Source of the DNA: JAVJUV01 sp040220415
GTDB taxonomy: Bacteria > Pseudomonadota > Alphaproteobacteria > Rhodobacterales > Rhodobacteraceae
Direction: 5' to 3'
Length of the DNA stretch: 64,000 nucleotides
NCBI GenBank assembly: GCA_040220415.1
Contig: JAVJUV010000117.1
Location: 1-64,000, forward strand
Below the pieces are notes generated by a model. The model was not told the origin of the DNA, searched no databases, and saw only the letters and a program-made list of their open reading frames with translations. The first letter of the stretch is position 1. Each line of letters opens with the position of its first letter. A program made the translations under genes and the position numbers. Shown in pieces: positions 18,681 to 27,950 of the stretch.

Positions 18681-19361
18681 CTATCGCTTCGCGAAGCGGT
18701 CGGGCTGCTTGTAGAAGTGGTGATAGCCTATCGTTGCCGTTCGCGGAAAAATCCGCGACCAACGCGGCTTCACCGACTTGGTGTGATAATGCGTCGCCCC
18801 ATCGGTTAGCCTGCGCGGCGCACCGTCCAGCATGATGCGAGCCACCTTGCCAACGAGATCCCTGGCGCGTTTCTCGTTCATGACTTCGGGGCGACCATCA
18901 CAGGTGTAGGTAAACTGGCAGCGATATCGCTCGCCGGTTCCCTGATTGATGACGCCGCAGACAGAGGACGGATATCTCGGGTCGTCCACGCGGTTCAGGA
19001 TAACCTCGGCCACGCCGAAGATGCCTTTCACGGTTTCGCCGCGAGCCTCGAAATAAAGTGCCTCGGTCAGGCACGACCATTCCTTGCCGCCACCGGGCGA
19101 AGGCATCGACGCGAGGGCATCCATTGAATAATGCCCATCCGCTTTCGGAGACTTCGGCTCGGGCGCCTCGATAAGTCGCGAAAAAGTGTTTGCCCGCAGC
19201 TTCGTCAACGTGCGGTTCTCGGCTCCGACAAGCGCCGACAACCTCTCGTCAAGCGCAACGGTCGGGTTGTTCGAAGAACTGAGCGTCACTTCTGCAGCGG
19301 CCGACCACGGAATGGTCAGAGCAGCTATGACGCCCAGACCCCGTAAAACGGGTCTGATCAT
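18681..19361 (-). CDS. SleB-type cell wall hydrolase (Hydrolase_2)
   Basis: This 226-residue exported protein has a signal peptide (about 1-24), a linker, then a Hydrolase_2 domain (about 95-215). The domain carries the family hallmark LTEALYFEARGE, with the catalytic glutamate, and CQFTYTCDG. Related SleB/CwlJ enzymes cleave peptidoglycan glycan strands. In non-sporulating bacteria it is presumably a periplasmic wall-remodelling enzyme. The ATG at 19361 has an excellent GGAGGGGG site; the upstream extension of the ORF has none. Two cysteine pairs may form disulfides. Confidence 0.88.
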   Translation of the reverse strand: MIRPVLRGLGVIAALTIPWSAAAEVTLSSSNNPTVALDERLSALVGAENRTLTKLRANTFSRLIEAPEPKSPKADGHYSMDALASMPSPGGGKEWSCLTEALYFEARGETVKGIFGVAEVILNRVDDPRYPSSVCGVINQGTGERYRCQFTYTCDGRPEVMNEKRARDLVGKVARIMLDGAPRRLTDGATHYHTKSVKPRWSRIFPRTATIGYHHFYKQPDRFAKR

Positions 19362-19504
19362 GTTGCCCCCTCCAGGTAGAGAGTACTCACACAGAGAACG
19401 ATCGGCGCTCTCCGGCACTAAAAACACCGGTCGACCTAACCAAGCTTTTCAGGAAGATCCACCCCAAGGGCAGCGACAAAGTGTTGCTAACTGTGGGCAA
19501 GTTC

Positions 19505-19518
19505 GGCGAAATTTCGCC
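19505..19518. other. Perfect 14-bp palindrome between the ppdK and SleB genes
   Basis: GGCGAAATTTCGCC is a perfect palindrome located 26 bases past the ppdK stop codon and about 145 bases upstream of the SleB gene start. No T-run follows on the minus strand, so it may be a weak terminator stem or an operator. Confidence 0.35.
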
Positions 19519-19543
19519 TATATCTTGTGTAATCTGACGTTGG

Positions 19544-22105
19544 TCAGCAAAAATCAGCCGTTTTCTCGAGCTTTTCCTTCAGCGCAATATGGGCCGCGGC
19601 AAGCCGCGCCGCCGGGACGCGGAAGGGGGAACAGCTGACATAGTCGAACCCTGCGTCCCTGCAGAACGCGATCGAGTCCGGATCTCCGCCGTGTTCGCCG
19701 CAGATTGACAAGGTCAGATCGGGTCGGGAGGCCCGACCCCGCTCGGCCCCAAGTCGCAGAAGTTCGCCCACTCCCTCGATATCCAGCCGGTGGAACGGGT
19801 CCTCGGGAAATACTCCCTGTTGCACATATGCGCCCATGAATCTGCCCGCGTCGTCACGCGACAATCCATAGGCCATCTGGGTCAGATCGTTTGTTCCGAA
19901 GGACAGGAACGCGCAGTGCTGTGCAATGTCGTGAGCGCGAAGCGCGGCGCGCGGCGTTTCGACCATCACACCAAGTTTGTAGTCGAAGCCTTCGCCTGTC
20001 TCGCTGCGCACCTGAGCGGCGACCGCGTCGATCCGCGCGCGAACAAGTTCGACTTCTCGTTTTGCCGAGACCAGCGGGATCATGATCTCGGGCACCGTCG
20101 CGTGACCCGCCTTCTCGGCAGCGATGGTTGCCAGGAAAATCGCGCGCGCCTGCGCTTCGTAAATCTCGGGCATCGTGACGCCAAGCCGGACGCCACGCAT
20201 ACCCAACATGGGATTGAACTCGCTCAAAGCATCGACGCGCCTTGTCACCTTCGAGACTGAAAGTCCCATCGCCTCGGCCATGTCGCGCACGCCTTCGCGC
20301 GTGGACGGCAGGAACTCGTGCAGCGGGGGATCGAGAAGTCGGATACAGACCGGACGACCGGACATGATCCGGAAAAGTGCTTTGAAATCCGAAACCTGCA
20401 TTGGAATCAGCCGTTCAAGAGCTGCAGCCCGACCCTCGGAAGTCTCGGTAAAAATCATCTCGCGCATCACCGTCATGCGATCTTCTTCGAAGAACATATG
20501 CTCGGTTCGGCAAAGGCCGATACCCTCGGCCTCGAAGGTGCGGGCGACCTGGGCCTCGGCGGGTGTGTCGGCATTCGCCCGCACGCCAATGTCACGAACG
20601 TCGTCCGCCCATTTCAGCAAGGTGCGGAAGGCGTCGTCAAGCGCCGGTTCCAGAAGGCTCACCGCGCCCGAGAGAAGTACGCCGTTGGTTCCGTCGATCG
20701 TCGCGATATCGCCTTCGGACAGAACCCGACCATCCTTGAATGTCAGTGTCAGCGTTTTTCGGTTCAGGCCGATATCGGATGCGCCGACCACGCCGGGAAG
20801 GCCGAGGCCGCGGGCGATGACCGCGGCATGGCTGGTCATGCCGCCACGCTCGGTCAGGACCGCAACCGAAGCGTGCATGCCGCGGATGTCCTCGGGCGAG
20901 GTTTCGCGGCGAACGAGAATGCAGGGCTCACCCCTTGCGGCGCTGGCCTGCGCGGCCTCGGACGTGAAGACGAGACGCCCCGTCGCGGCCCCAGGACTTG
21001 CGGCGACACCTGAGGCCAGAACGTCGCGGATGGCTCCAGGATCGACCTGATGGTGCAGCAATTCGGCCAGTCCGCCCGGCGGGATGCGCAGCACCGCCGC
21101 TTCGCGCGATATGACCCCATCCTCGGCAAGTGCGACGGAGATCCGGACGGCGGCGCGGGAATTCCGGTGGACACGCACCGCGTCGAGGACGCTGAGATTG
21201 CCGCCATCCAGAGTGAACTCGATCTGCATCTCCTCGCGCAGTTTCTGCCGGCAGACAGATCCATATTCTACAAGCTTATCAAATACTTCCGGACAAATCT
21301 CTTCCAGGGACGGGCCGCGCTTGTCGCGTGTCAGAAAGACGGCACCCTCGGCGCCAAGCGCTTCGCGGCCCTGGCTTTGGCTGAGATAACGGCCAGTTAT
21401 CTGCGGTTGGCCGGTGACGGATGAGACGAATTGAATCACGCCGGACCCCGATTCGGGCGGGCCGAGGCCGGGGGCCATTGCCTGCACGACGAGGCCAAGG
21501 CCGGCGTCGGCGGGGGCGCCGCGTGCCTGACGGAGGAGACGGGCCGAGGTGCCTTCCCATACGCGCGCCATCGACCTTAACACATCGGCAAGTTGCCGCG
21601 CGGGATCCTGCGGAAACGCCTCGTCGGTCTCTTCCTCATAGGCTTCGAGCATCCGCGCCAGAACATCCGAGGACGCGCTTTCGGCGATATCGAACACGTC
21701 CGGATCGAGGTGAGCGACCTGCAGCGAGTAGGTCTGGATGAACCGCGCGTAAAGCTCGTCGGCGGCCTTGTGGCCAAGGAGATTGGCGAACTCCGCATGG
21801 CGGGCGTCGTTCATGCCGATGTTCAGGATCGCGCCCGGTCCGCCCCAGTCGGGGTCTTCCGAGGACGGGCGGACGGAAACCAGGGGAGCAGCGCCGAAAT
21901 GCTTCAAAATCAGAGACGTATCGACGGTGCCGCCCCCGGCGAGACGGCGCACGCTGGCAAAGGGCAAGGCGACGGTCTGGGGGACGGGCAGGTTCAGGCG
22001 GATCAGCCGTTGCAGACACTTCGCACGCCCGCCGTGAGTGGTCACGGCAAGGGAAGCCGTCTCGTCGATGACGACAAAGTCTTCAAGATCAACGTGTTTC
22101 TGCAC
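19544..22105 (-). CDS. ppdK: Pyruvate phosphate dikinase-like protein (diverged N-domain)
   Basis: PPDK interconverts pyruvate, ATP and phosphate with PEP, AMP and pyrophosphate. This 853-residue protein has the phosphohistidine domain intact (GGMTSHAAVIARG, H426) and a complete PEP/pyruvate barrel: FGTNDLTQMAYGLSRDDAG and the acid/base cysteine in SICGEHGGD. The N-terminal ATP-grasp part is short and altered: GGRAKCLQRL stands where GGKGANLAEM is usual, and the arginine loop reads VSVRPSSEDPDWGGPGAI rather than the canonical SGARASMPGMMDT form. It may be a PPDK paralogue with changed nucleotide handling. Gene order with glyS upstream looks conserved for the family, from memory. Confidence 0.8.
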   Translation of the reverse strand: MQKHVDLEDFVVIDETASLAVTTHGGRAKCLQRLIRLNLPVPQTVALPFASVRRLAGGGTVDTSLILKHFGAAPLVSVRPSSEDPDWGGPGAILNIGMNDARHAEFANLLGHKAADELYARFIQTYSLQVAHLDPDVFDIAESASSDVLARMLEAYEEETDEAFPQDPARQLADVLRSMARVWEGTSARLLRQARGAPADAGLGLVVQAMAPGLGPPESGSGVIQFVSSVTGQPQITGRYLSQSQGREALGAEGAVFLTRDKRGPSLEEICPEVFDKLVEYGSVCRQKLREEMQIEFTLDGGNLSVLDAVRVHRNSRAAVRISVALAEDGVISREAAVLRIPPGGLAELLHHQVDPGAIRDVLASGVAASPGAATGRLVFTSEAAQASAARGEPCILVRRETSPEDIRGMHASVAVLTERGGMTSHAAVIARGLGLPGVVGASDIGLNRKTLTLTFKDGRVLSEGDIATIDGTNGVLLSGAVSLLEPALDDAFRTLLKWADDVRDIGVRANADTPAEAQVARTFEAEGIGLCRTEHMFFEEDRMTVMREMIFTETSEGRAAALERLIPMQVSDFKALFRIMSGRPVCIRLLDPPLHEFLPSTREGVRDMAEAMGLSVSKVTRRVDALSEFNPMLGMRGVRLGVTMPEIYEAQARAIFLATIAAEKAGHATVPEIMIPLVSAKREVELVRARIDAVAAQVRSETGEGFDYKLGVMVETPRAALRAHDIAQHCAFLSFGTNDLTQMAYGLSRDDAGRFMGAYVQQGVFPEDPFHRLDIEGVGELLRLGAERGRASRPDLTLSICGEHGGDPDSIAFCRDAGFDYVSCSPFRVPAARLAAAHIALKEKLEKTADFC

Positions 22106-22482
22106 TGCGGCGATTCCTTTGGATGCAGTCTAGGCTTTCGCTGTTGTCGATCAAGGATCGTCGACATTTTGTATCGCATCCCGTTGCGTGGGCGAAACGG
22201 AGGCGGGTTACCGGGGTGTGGCGGCGGCGTTCGGCGACGATGCGATTCCGGCAACGGCAGAAATGGAATCGCCGTTAATTCATTGGGCGAAACGCCGGAA
22301 TCGCAACGTCGGTATTACGTCGGTATTACGTCGGTATTTTGTCGGTGCGGAACCGGATTTCGGCACGGGTTAACAGGGCGCACGATGTCCTTCGCTGCCC
22401 TGCGGCGCACATTGCGTGAAGTTCGCGCTGCAATCAGCTGTCAGAAAAGAGAATTTTCCGTTTTGACAGAGAGGACTTTCCC
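22106..22482. other. Intergenic region upstream of ppdK
   Basis: This 377-base gap between the glyS stop and ppdK start holds no convincing gene. The most notable content is an 11-bp tandem repeat. The region presumably carries the ppdK promoter, but I see no confident -35/-10 pair. Confidence 0.6.
22307..22347. repeat. Tandem 11-bp repeat (CGTCGGTATTA, about 3.5 copies)
   Basis: CGTCGGTATTA occurs at 22307-22317 and 22318-22328, then CGTCGGTATTT at 22329-22339, then a partial degenerate copy. The period is one DNA helical turn, as in head-to-tail sites for OmpR/PhoB-type regulators. It lies about 200 bases upstream of the ppdK start codon. Confidence 0.9.
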
Positions 22483-24639
22483 TTAGCCGTCGACCTTCCT
22501 GAGATCGGCCACCGACAGGCAGGCCGCGCTGATGCGGTGCAGCAAGTTCAGCCGGTTGCGCCGGACGATCTGGTTATCGGAGTTGACCTGCACGGCCTCG
22601 AAGAAGGCGTCGATGGGGCCGCGAAGACCGGCCATCGCGGACATGGCGGCGGCGAAATCTTCCGTCTCCATCGCTGGCGCGATCTTTGCCTCGGCGGCGT
22701 CGAGGGCGGCAAAGAGCGCCTTTTCCTCGTCCGTCTCGGCAAGCTTCGGGTCGGGACCGAAGCTGTACTCGACGCCGTCCTTCTCCTGCGCCTGCATGAG
22801 GATGTTGTGGGCGCGCTTGAAGCCGAGAAGCAGGTTCTCGCCGTCCTCGGTCTTGAGGAAGTCGGAAAGCGCCTCGGCACGCTTGACGAGCAGCGTCAGG
22901 TCGTCGGCGTTCGGCATGGCGAGGCAGGCGTCGATCACGTCGTGACGGATGCCCCGGTCGCGGAGATAGACCTTGAGGCGGTCGTGGAGGAAGGAGAGGA
23001 GGTCAGCCATCGGAATTTGACCTGGCCAATTCCCTACATATCCAACTGCATGAACAAAGTCTCCGCCCTGCTTCTTTTTTTCTTCGAGCGTAATGCGATG
23101 CATAACTTCGCTTGCGCGCTGGTAGTGATTGCGAAGTGCAGCTGATAAGTTTGTCTTTAGTTCATTCTCCAACACCAACCGGATCACCCCCAGCGCAGCC
23201 CGTCTCAGCGCGAACGGGTCCTTCGACCCCGTGGGTTTCTCGTCAATCGCCCAGAAGCCGGTCAGCGTGTCGATCTTGTCGGCCAGCGCAACGGCGACCG
23301 AGACGGGGTGCGTCGGTACGGCGTCGCTCGGCCCCAGCGGTGAATAATGCTCCTGGCATGCTTCGGGCACGCCGTCGTCGTGGCCCGCTGCCTGTGCATA
23401 ATATCGTCCCATGATGCCCTGCAACTCGGGGAACTCGTAGACCATTTCCGAGGCCAGATCGGCCTTGGCGATGCGGGCGGCTTCTTCCGCCAGATCGGGC
23501 TTGGCCCCGACAACAGGTGCGATTTCGCGGGCCAGTGCCGCAATGCGCTCGATCCGCTCGGCCTGTGACCCCAGCTTGTTGTGGAAGGTCACGTCCTTCA
23601 AAGGTTCCGCCATCCCCTTCATGCCGACGCGGTCAATCGTGCGCAGATCGTTCTCCCAGAAGAACCGGGCATCCGACAGGCGCGCCGACAGCACCTTGCG
23701 GTTGCCCGCCAGGATCGTGGCACCGTGGTCGGCGGTCTCGCGATTGGCCACGGTGACGAAGTGGGTGATGCGCCCCGTCTTGTCTTTCACCGAAAAGAAC
23801 TTCTGATGCTCTTTCATCGAGGTTTGCAGCACCTCGGGCGGCAGGCCGAGGAAATCCTCGCCTATCTCGCCCATCAGCACGACGGGCCATTCCACCAGGC
23901 CCGCGACCTCGGCCAGAAGGCCCCGGTCTTCGACGACTTCGAGGCCGTGGGCAAACGCGGCTTGGGTTGCGTCATGCCAGATGTGCTCGGCACGTTCGGC
24001 GGGGTCGAGGATGACGTGCGCGCGTTTCAGCTTGGCCGCGTAGTCTTCGAACGAGGTGACGGCAAAGCGCCCTGCCCCCATGAAGCGGTGGCCTTCGGTG
24101 GTATTGCCGGCGGTGATGCCGTCGATGTCGAGAGGGACGATCATGACCTCGCCATTGTTCGTCAGGATCGCGAGGATCGAGTGCAGGGGACGCACCCAGC
24201 GCAGGTTGCCCCCGCCCCAGCGCATGGATTTCGGCCAGGGGAAATTGCGTATGGTTGCTTCCAGCACCTCGGCGACGATGTCCGCCGCCGGGCGGCCCGG
24301 CTTGTCGATCACGGCGAACCAGACCTGGCCCTTCTTGTCGTCGCGGGCCTGAAGCCGGTCCTTCGTGAGACCAGTCGAGCGCAGGAAGCCTTCGAGCGCC
24401 TTGTCGGGCGCGTCGGTGCGCGGGCCCTTGCGCTCTTCCCGCTGGGCGGGGCTTTCCGCCAGCAGCCCCTCGACGGCAAGGGTCAGGCGGCGCGGCGTGG
24501 CGAAGGCGGCGGCATGGGCATAGGTCAGCCCGGCCTCGACCAGCGCGTCGGTGACGAGGCGCCGAAGGTCGTCCGCGGCCTTGGCCTGCATGCGGGCGGG
24601 AATTTCCTCGGAGAAGAGCTCGATCAGCAGATCAGGCAT
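22483..24639 (-). CDS. glyS: Glycyl-tRNA synthetase beta subunit
   Basis: GlyS pairs with GlyQ in the alpha2beta2 glycyl-tRNA synthetase and provides tRNA recognition. The 718-residue sequence is family-like from the N-terminus (LLIELFSEEIPARMQ) through the HD-like region to the C-terminal anticodon-binding DALR-type domain. Residues about 497-543 are unusual: a lysine-rich, less GC-rich stretch (MHRITLEEKKKQGGDF and following) sits between the conserved LRNHYQ and DLLSFLHDRLKVYLRDRG segments. The ATG directly abuts the DUF6446 stop (TAGATG), so translation is probably coupled. Confidence 0.96.
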   Translation of the reverse strand: MPDLLIELFSEEIPARMQAKAADDLRRLVTDALVEAGLTYAHAAAFATPRRLTLAVEGLLAESPAQREERKGPRTDAPDKALEGFLRSTGLTKDRLQARDDKKGQVWFAVIDKPGRPAADIVAEVLEATIRNFPWPKSMRWGGGNLRWVRPLHSILAILTNNGEVMIVPLDIDGITAGNTTEGHRFMGAGRFAVTSFEDYAAKLKRAHVILDPAERAEHIWHDATQAAFAHGLEVVEDRGLLAEVAGLVEWPVVLMGEIGEDFLGLPPEVLQTSMKEHQKFFSVKDKTGRITHFVTVANRETADHGATILAGNRKVLSARLSDARFFWENDLRTIDRVGMKGMAEPLKDVTFHNKLGSQAERIERIAALAREIAPVVGAKPDLAEEAARIAKADLASEMVYEFPELQGIMGRYYAQAAGHDDGVPEACQEHYSPLGPSDAVPTHPVSVAVALADKIDTLTGFWAIDEKPTGSKDPFALRRAALGVIRLVLENELKTNLSAALRNHYQRASEVMHRITLEEKKKQGGDFVHAVGYVGNWPGQIPMADLLSFLHDRLKVYLRDRGIRHDVIDACLAMPNADDLTLLVKRAEALSDFLKTEDGENLLLGFKRAHNILMQAQEKDGVEYSFGPDPKLAETDEEKALFAALDAAEAKIAPAMETEDFAAAMSAMAGLRGPIDAFFEAVQVNSDNQIVRRNRLNLLHRISAACLSVADLRKVDG

Positions 24640-25166
24640 CTATTCGGTCCTTTCGGGCGGAGGCGGGCAGCCCGGCGGCGGCGGGTTTCCGTCGAAAACC
24701 TCTTCGCCGCAGATGTTCATCTGGTGCCAGGCATAGCCCTGCCCGTCGGGAAAGATCGCGACGACGCGGTCGAAGCCATAGTGGATGTTGGCGGTGCCGA
24801 GGAAGGCGGTTGCCTGCCCTTCTTCGAGCGCGGCGCCAATGGCCTGCGCGTCGAAGCAGTCGAACCAGCCCGGCGCGACGTTGGGGATCGGGTTGTCGTA
24901 GGACACGTAGGTTTCGGTCAGCATGGCCTGGCTCATCGTCGTCTCGAAGCAGGCGCGGTAGCGCAGCGGCGAGGATGAGGCGTCGATGGCCTTGAAGTTT
25001 TCCGACAATATCGGCTCGGGAAGCCCGGTGGTGAGGCTCGTCAGTTGCACATCTTCAACCCCGGTGGGGGTTACCTCTTCGTAAAAGCCGTAGACCTGTA
25101 GGTAGTACATCAGGGCACCGGCGAGGATGGCGGAGACGACGATCACGGCTGCGAGAACCTTTCCCA

Positions 25167-25170
<4 letters not shown>
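24640..25170 (-). CDS. DUF6446 family single-pass membrane protein
   Basis: This protein of about 176 residues has one N-terminal helix (about 3-25) and an exported domain with cysteines, among them CFETT, WFDCFDAQ and MNICGEE, and a proline-rich tail. I assign it to DUF6446 from the MYYLQVYGFYEEV pattern; the function is unknown. Its ATG overlaps the glyQ stop (ATGA) and its own stop abuts the glyS ATG. It is thus locked between the two synthetase subunit genes. A start three bases later (25167) is equally possible. Confidence 0.8.
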
Positions 25171-26093
<923 letters not shown>

Positions 26094-26245
26094 GATCCGC
26101 TCCGATGGCTTGAATTTCGCGTTCTCAATAGGCAACAGGCCAGAAAGGGTCAATGAGACGACCCTTGAAACCGCGTGCATGTGACACAGGCTTTGGTAGA
26201 AGCATCGGAAACGCGCCTGGGGGCGAGCATTTGAACGGGAAGAAT

Positions 26246-27940
26246 ATGAAGAATATCATGCAAGTTGCGGCCGTTTTCATGGCCGTGATCTGGGGTCAGC
26301 TGGCATGGGCACAGGCCTGGGTGCAGATCGAGGCGCGCCCGAGCCAGACGCTGGGGCTTGAACGGGCGGCGGATTATGCCGCGCGCCTGCCGAACGTGAA
26401 CGGTTTCCGGCTGGCGTCGGGCTGGTTCGCCGTGGCGCTTGGCCCCTATTCCGAGGTCGAGGCCCTGGCGACGTTGAGCCAGCTTCGCGCATCCCGTGCC
26501 ATTCCTTCCGACAGCTTCATCTCGGATGGCGGCAACTTCCGCGAGCGCTTCTTTGGCCTGGAAGACGCCGCCATAGCCGCGGCCCAGCCGCAGGACCCCC
26601 TGCCCCCGCTGGAGCCCGGCGAGGAAACCGAGGCCGAGGCCCGCGCCGGCGAGCGGCTGCTGACCCGCGAGCAGCGCGAACTGATCCAGGTCGCGCTGAA
26701 ATGGGAAGGCTTCTACAACTCGATCATCGACGCCTCGTTCGGCCCCGGCACCCGTCGCGCGATGGCTGCCTGGCAGGAAGCGAATCGGTATGAGCCGACG
26801 GGCATCCTGACGACGATGCAGCGCGCCGAACTGACCGACGCATACCTGGGGGCGCGGAACTCGCTTGGTCTTGCACCGATCACCGATGCTCAGGCCGGGA
26901 TCGAGATCACCATTCCCGCAGCGCTTGTTCGCTTCGATCGCTACGAGGCGCCGTTCGCGCATTACGAGGCCGCCACGGACGACGGTGCGCGCGTGGTGCT
27001 GATCAGCCAGGAGGGCGACAGCAACACGATGGCGGCGCTCTACGACATCATGCAGACCCTGGAAGTCGTGCCGATGAACGGGCGGCGGAACCTTGGCAGC
27101 GAGGAATTCACGCTTACGGGACGGGATTCCGAGATCATCTCGCACACCTTCGTCCGCTCGGTCCGCGATACGGTCAAGGGTTTCACGCTGATCTGGCCGG
27201 CCGACGACGAGAAACGTTTCTCGCTGGCGCTGGCTGCCATGGAAGAAAGCTTTCGTCCGATCGACGGCGTTCTGCCCGATACGGTGGGCGCTGGCGCGGC
27301 GCAGGACATCGACCTTCTGGCCGGCCTTGACATCCGCCGACCCGACACGACTCGTTCAGGCTTTTTCATCGACGCCGACGGTGCGGTCCTGACCACATCG
27401 GACGGGTTGCAGCAATGCGAACGGATCACGCTGAACGACGAGACCGAGGCCGACATTCTTGCCGAGGACGCCGCGCTTGGGCTGGCCTTGCTTACCCCGC
27501 GCGAGACGCTGGCGCCCTTGTCGGTGGCCCGTCTTTCGGCGCTGGAGCCGCGCATCCAGTCTGACGTGGCGGTCTCGGGCTTCCCATTCGGCGGGGTGCT
27601 GCCCGCGCCGACGCTGACCTTCGGAACGCTGGCGGACATCAAGGGCCTCGATGGCGACACGCGCGTGGCGCGGCTGGATATCGCCAGCGCCGAAGGTGAC
27701 GCGGGCGGGCCGGTCTTCGACGGCTCGGGCGCAGTGTTGGGCATGCTTTTGCCGGCTGCCGAGGCGGCCCGCCAGCTTCCCGGCTCGGTTGCCTTTGCGG
27801 CGGATGCGCCGGTCCTTGCCGAATTCCTTTCGGCAAACGGGATCAGCGCGCTTGCCTCGGATACCAACGAGATGATGGCGCCCGAAGACCTGACGCTTCT
27901 GGCGACGGACCTGACGGTTCTGGTGAGCTGCTGGAACTGA
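26246..27940 (+). CDS. Exported SPOR / PG-binding / trypsin-like pseudo-protease
   Basis: This 564-residue secreted protein has a signal peptide (1-23), a SPOR-like domain (about 25-95), a PG_binding_1 module (about 140-200), a linker domain, and a trypsin-like fold at about 360-530. The protease triad looks lost: the His position reads TTSDGLQQC (D386), the Asp position reads LGLALL (G412), and the Ser position reads EGDAGGPVF (A486) where GDSGGP is expected. It therefore probably binds wall or protein without cleaving. GGAAGAAT precedes the ATG. It is divergent from glyQ. Confidence 0.82.
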   Translation: MKNIMQVAAVFMAVIWGQLAWAQAWVQIEARPSQTLGLERAADYAARLPNVNGFRLASGWFAVALGPYSEVEALATLSQLRASRAIPSDSFISDGGNFRERFFGLEDAAIAAAQPQDPLPPLEPGEETEAEARAGERLLTREQRELIQVALKWEGFYNSIIDASFGPGTRRAMAAWQEANRYEPTGILTTMQRAELTDAYLGARNSLGLAPITDAQAGIEITIPAALVRFDRYEAPFAHYEAATDDGARVVLISQEGDSNTMAALYDIMQTLEVVPMNGRRNLGSEEFTLTGRDSEIISHTFVRSVRDTVKGFTLIWPADDEKRFSLALAAMEESFRPIDGVLPDTVGAGAAQDIDLLAGLDIRRPDTTRSGFFIDADGAVLTTSDGLQQCERITLNDETEADILAEDAALGLALLTPRETLAPLSVARLSALEPRIQSDVAVSGFPFGGVLPAPTLTFGTLADIKGLDGDTRVARLDIASAEGDAGGPVFDGSGAVLGMLLPAAEAARQLPGSVAFAADAPVLAEFLSANGISALASDTNEMMAPEDLTLLATDLTVLVSCWN

Positions 27941-27950
27941 GCCGGGCGGT

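Noticed and set aside
23010..23150. Possible frameshift in glyS at the lower-GC insert
   Set aside because: The frame continues without stops through the segment and conserved sequence resumes in frame.
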